DNA of 64,000 bases from Mesorhizobium sp. GTDB lineage: Bacteria > Pseudomonadota > Alphaproteobacteria > Rhizobiales > Rhizobiaceae. The translations under genes and the position numbers were made by a program. Shown here one piece after another: positions 61,127 to 64,000 of the stretch. The DNA lies in assembly GCF_017306545.1 (NCBI RefSeq), contig NZ_JAFKID010000014.1, forward strand, positions 62,001 through 126,000. The letters run 5' to 3'. The notes under the pieces were generated by a model. The model did no database searches. It was not told the DNA's origin and saw nothing but the letters and a program-made list of their open reading frames with translations. The first letter of the stretch is position 1. Each line of letters starts with the position of its first letter.

Positions 61127-62377
61127 ATGGCCGCGCCAAGCGAGAATCTGCGAATCAATCCGGACCGTTTGTGGGATTCGCTGATGGAAATGGCGAAGAT
61201 CGGACCGGGTATCGCCGGCGGCAACAACCGCCAGACGCTGACCGATTCCGACAAGCAAGGCCGCGAGTTGTTCAAGCGCTGGTGCGATGCCTCGGGGCTT
61301 GCCATGGGCGTCGACACAATGGGCACCATGTTCATGACGCGGCCCGGCACCGATCCGGACGCGCTGCCGGTCTATGTCGGCTCCCATCTCGACACGCAGC
61401 CGACAGGCGGCAAATATGACGGCGTGCTCGGCGTGCTCTCCGGCCTGGAAGTGGTGCGCACGCTGGACGATCTCGGCATCAGGACGAAGCATCCCATCGT
61501 CGTCACCAACTGGACGAACGAAGAAGGCGCGCGTTTCGCGCCGGCCATGCTGGCATCCGGCGTGTTCGCCGGCGTGATCCCGCTCGACTACGCCTATGGC
61601 CGGACCGATATGGACGGCAAGAGCTTCGGCGACGAATTGAAGCGCATCGGATGGGTCGGCGACGAGGAGGTCGGCGCGCGCAAGATGCACGCCTACTTTG
61701 AATACCATATCGAGCAGGGGCCGATCCTCGAGGCCGAGAACAAGCAGATCGGCGTCGTCACCCACGGCCAGGGCCTGTGGTGGCTGGAATTCACGCTGAC
61801 CGGGAAAGAGGCGCATACCGGCTCCACGCCGATGAACATGCGCGTCAACGCCGGGCTCGCCATGGGTCGCATTCTGGAGATGGTTCAAACGGTTGCCATG
61901 GAGAACCAGCCGGGCTGCGTCGGCGGAGTCGGCCAGATGAAATTCTCGCCCAATTCGCGCAACGTGCTGCCCGGGACCGTCGTCTTCACCGTCGATATCC
62001 GATCGCCCGACCAGGCGAAGCTCGACGGCATGCGCGCGCGCATCGAGAAGGAAGCGGCGGCGATCTGCGCCAAGCTCGGCGTCGGCTGTTCGGTCGAGGC
62101 CGTCGGCCATTTCGATCCCGTCACCTTCGATCCGACGCTGGTCGGGCGCGTGCGCGCGGCCGCCGAAAGGCTCGGCTACAGCCACATGAACATCATTTCC
62201 GGCGCCGGCCACGACGCCTGCTGGGCGGCCAAGGTCGCGCCGGCGACGATGATCATGTGCCCCTGCGTCGACGGCCTGTCGCACAACGAGGCCGAGGACA
62301 TTTCCAAGGAATGGGCCGCCGCCGGTGCCGATGTGCTGTTCCATGCCGTCGTCGAGACGGCGGGGATCGTCGAATGA
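61127..62377 (+). CDS. N-carbamoyl-beta-alanine amidohydrolase (beta-ureidopropionase), M20 type
   Basis: This 416-aa metallohydrolase should cleave N-carbamoyl-beta-alanine to beta-alanine, ammonia and carbon dioxide. Two-metal ligands are visible: H87 (GSHLDTQP), D98 (GGKYDG), E133 region (NEEGARF), H194 (HIEQGP) and a late His in LSHNEAED. The family also contains allantoate amidohydrolases and L-carbamoylases; the assignment rests on flanking aminotransferase and dihydropyrimidinase genes. ATG at 61127 is 6 bases from AGAGGA; an ATG two codons upstream is too close to it. Confidence 0.9.
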   Translation: MAAPSENLRINPDRLWDSLMEMAKIGPGIAGGNNRQTLTDSDKQGRELFKRWCDASGLAMGVDTMGTMFMTRPGTDPDALPVYVGSHLDTQPTGGKYDGVLGVLSGLEVVRTLDDLGIRTKHPIVVTNWTNEEGARFAPAMLASGVFAGVIPLDYAYGRTDMDGKSFGDELKRIGWVGDEEVGARKMHAYFEYHIEQGPILEAENKQIGVVTHGQGLWWLEFTLTGKEAHTGSTPMNMRVNAGLAMGRILEMVQTVAMENQPGCVGGVGQMKFSPNSRNVLPGTVVFTVDIRSPDQAKLDGMRARIEKEAAAICAKLGVGCSVEAVGHFDPVTFDPTLVGRVRAAAERLGYSHMNIISGAGHDACWAAKVAPATMIMCPCVDGLSHNEAEDISKEWAAAGADVLFHAVVETAGIVE

Positions 62378-62436
62378 CCTGACAAGATCAGCGAACGCAG
62401 CTCACAAGAAGCGCGAACGAACAAAGGAATGGGAAC

Positions 62437-63888
62437 ATGACCAGAGTTATCCGCAACGGCACCGTCGTGACCGCCGACCGTACCTACAAAGCCGACGTGC
62501 TTATCCAGCACGGCAAGATCGTTGCCATCGGGCCGGACCTGCATGCCGACCACGAATTCGACGCCACCGGCTGCTACGTGATGCCGGGCGGCATCGATCC
62601 GCACACGCATCTCGAAATGCCCTTCATGGGCACCTATTCGTCGGACGATTTCGAATCCGGCACCCGCGCCGCGCTTGCCGGCGGCACCACCATGGTCGTC
62701 GATTTCTGCCTGCCGGCGCCGCAGCAGTCGCTGCTCGAAGCCTTGCAGATGTGGGACAACAAGACCTCGAAGGCGTCGTGCGACTACTCCTTCCACATGG
62801 CGATCACCTGGTGGGGCCAGCAGGTGTTCGACGAGATGGCTCAGGTCGTCGAGAAGGGCATCCCGACCTTCAAGCATTTCATGGCCTACAAGGGCGCGCT
62901 GATGGTAGACGACGACGAGATGTACGCCTCGTTCCAGCGCTGCGCGGCCCTCGGTGCGCTGCCGCTGGTGCATGCCGAGAACGGCGACGTGGTGGCCGCG
63001 CTTTCACAGAAGCTGCTCGCCGAAGGCAACAACGGGCCGGAAGGCCACGCCTTTTCACGCCCGCCGGAAGTGGAGGGCGAGGCGACCAACCGCGCCATCA
63101 TGATCGCCGACATGGCGGGCGTTCCGCTCTATGTCGTGCACGTTTCCTGCGAGCAGAGCCACGAGGCGATCCGTCGTGCCCGCCAGAAGGGCATGCGCGT
63201 CTACGGCGAGCCGCTGATCCAGCACCTGACGCTGGACGAGAGCGAGTATTTCGACAAGGACTGGGATCATGCTGCCCGCCGTGTCATGAGCCCGCCATTC
63301 CGCAACAAGCTGCATCAGGATTCACTGTGGGCCGGCTTGCAGGCCGGCTCGCTGCAAACGGTGGCGACCGACCATTGCGCCTTCACCACCGAGCAGAAGC
63401 GTTTCGGCGTCGGCGACTTCACCAAGATCCCCAACGGCACCGGCGGGTTGGAAGACCGCATGCCGGTGTTGTGGACGAAGGGCGTCAACACCGGGCGGCT
63501 GACGATGAACGAGTTCGTTGCCGTGACCTCCACCAACATCGCCAAGATCCTCAACATGTACCCGAAAAAGGGCGCCATCCTCGAAGGATCGGACGCCGAC
63601 ATCGTGGTGTGGGACCCGAAGAAGAAGAAGAAAATCTCGGCCAAGGGCCAGCAGTCGGTCATCGACTACAACGTCTTCGAGGGCGTCGAGGTGACGGGCG
63701 TGCCGCGCTTCGTCTTCACGCGGGGCGAACTGGCGATCAACGACGGCAAGGTCGAAACCCGGCCTGGCCACGGCGAATTCGTTGCCCGCGAGCCGTATCA
63801 GGCGGTGAACCGGGCGCTGTCGACCTGGAAGGAGATCACCGCGCCGCGCAAGGTGGAACGCACCGGCATTCCGGCGACGGGGGTGTGA
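62437..63888 (+). CDS. hydA: Dihydropyrimidinase
   Basis: This 483-aa zinc amidohydrolase opens the dihydrouracil ring to N-carbamoyl-beta-alanine. The HxH pair is H56/H58 (GGIDPHTHLEMPF), the carboxylated lysine is K152 in FMAYKGALM, and later ligands lie in LVHAENGD and VVHVSCEQS. TDHCAF supplies the last aspartate. Length matches the ~485 aa of bacterial dihydropyrimidinases. It follows the ureidopropionase gene by 59 bases. Confidence 0.95.
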   Translation: MTRVIRNGTVVTADRTYKADVLIQHGKIVAIGPDLHADHEFDATGCYVMPGGIDPHTHLEMPFMGTYSSDDFESGTRAALAGGTTMVVDFCLPAPQQSLLEALQMWDNKTSKASCDYSFHMAITWWGQQVFDEMAQVVEKGIPTFKHFMAYKGALMVDDDEMYASFQRCAALGALPLVHAENGDVVAALSQKLLAEGNNGPEGHAFSRPPEVEGEATNRAIMIADMAGVPLYVVHVSCEQSHEAIRRARQKGMRVYGEPLIQHLTLDESEYFDKDWDHAARRVMSPPFRNKLHQDSLWAGLQAGSLQTVATDHCAFTTEQKRFGVGDFTKIPNGTGGLEDRMPVLWTKGVNTGRLTMNEFVAVTSTNIAKILNMYPKKGAILEGSDADIVVWDPKKKKKISAKGQQSVIDYNVFEGVEVTGVPRFVFTRGELAINDGKVETRPGHGEFVAREPYQAVNRALSTWKEITAPRKVERTGIPATGV

Positions 63889-63934
63889 GCTTGGCCCGTA
63901 TCGCATCGCCCAACCGGACGGCAAGATCCCGCCC

Positions 63935-64000
63935 ATGAGCCAGCCCGCCAGCATCACGCCAGCCACCGCCGAAACCGCCCGGCAAGTCGTATCGGCCAAG
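63935..64000 (+). CDS. Start of a gene cut by the window edge, possibly ABC transporter ATPase
   Basis: An ATG at 63935 opens a frame of 22 codons (MSQPASITPATAETARQVVS then AK) with no stop before the edge. The VVSAK ending resembles the opening of ABC ATPases that follow dihydropyrimidinase genes in related bacteria, where they belong to a pyrimidine-type importer. Too little is present to be sure. Confidence 0.4.
   Translation, partial: MSQPASITPATAETARQVVSAK

Noticed and set aside
59708-62344. Long minus-strand open frame opposite the aminotransferase and ureidopropionase genes
   Set aside because: Antisense shadow spanning two clear plus-strand genes.
1-64000. tRNA, rRNA, integrase or prophage genes
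   Set aside because: No cloverleaf-like sequence, rRNA segment, integrase or phage structural gene was recognised on either strand by reading; a covariance-model scan would be needed to exclude small RNAs.

Overview
The window is about 64 kb of high-GC chromosome. Gene content and style point to an alphaproteobacterium of the Mesorhizobium/Aminobacter/Phyllobacteriaceae group: dense ATGA and TAATG gene overlaps, many ABC uptake systems, TamA/TamB, a RutR-type regulator and rhizobial-style intergenic palindromes. This is an inference from gene content only; no rRNA or tRNA gene was seen. No integrase, transposase, prophage or CRISPR array was recognised, so the window reads as ordinary chromosome rich in catabolic operons.

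Region 1 (1-22 kb) handles nitrogen compounds. It opens inside a heterotetrameric sarcosine oxidase operon (soxB-D-A-G). On the minus strand follows an operon for a spermidine/putrescine-type ABC importer (binding protein, two permeases, ATPase) that runs without gaps into an agmatinase-like ureohydrolase and then a plant-type arginase-like ureohydrolase. Divergent from it are a small DUF4286-like protein and a 7Fe ferredoxin. These converge on a Rieske oxygenase plus an amidohydrolase-like protein that has lost its metal ligands. A tandem-repeat sequence element (about 22-bp period) lies between the importer and the ferredoxin genes, and a diverged copy lies upstream of the Rieske gene. This suggests one regulator for the whole set. 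Next come an octopine/nopaline-type amino-acid ABC importer (one permease apparently starts at ATT), a beta-hydroxyacid dehydrogenase divergent from a FadR-type regulator, a phosphonate-monoesterase-type sulfatase and an MFS transporter.

Region 2 (22-28 kb) is sulfate uptake: sbp-cysT-cysW-cysA-sbp, with a second binding protein at the far end, then an Rrf2 regulator with clustered cysteines. Region 3 (28-43.3 kb) is envelope biology: a VanX-type dipeptidase, PBP1C and a thioester-bearing alpha-2-macroglobulin on the minus strand, then TamA and TamB on the plus strand. Palindromic intergenic repeats occur at both ends of the pbpC block.

Region 4 (43.3-53.3 kb) has a peptide-type ABC importer with a Tat-signal binding protein and a fused double ATPase, a lytic-transglycosylase-like lipoprotein, a non-pyrrolysine MttB-family methyltransferase and a two-domain glyoxalase-like protein.

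Region 5 (53.4-64 kb) is reductive pyrimidine catabolism: PreT and PreA (uracil to dihydrouracil), dihydropyrimidinase, an N-carbamoyl-beta-alanine amidohydrolase and a beta-alanine:pyruvate aminotransferase, with a divergent RutR-like regulator. It is interrupted by a GFA-family protein and by a small Rrf2/AhpD-like/protease-inhibitor/DoxX group. The window ends 66 bases into a probable ABC transporter gene.
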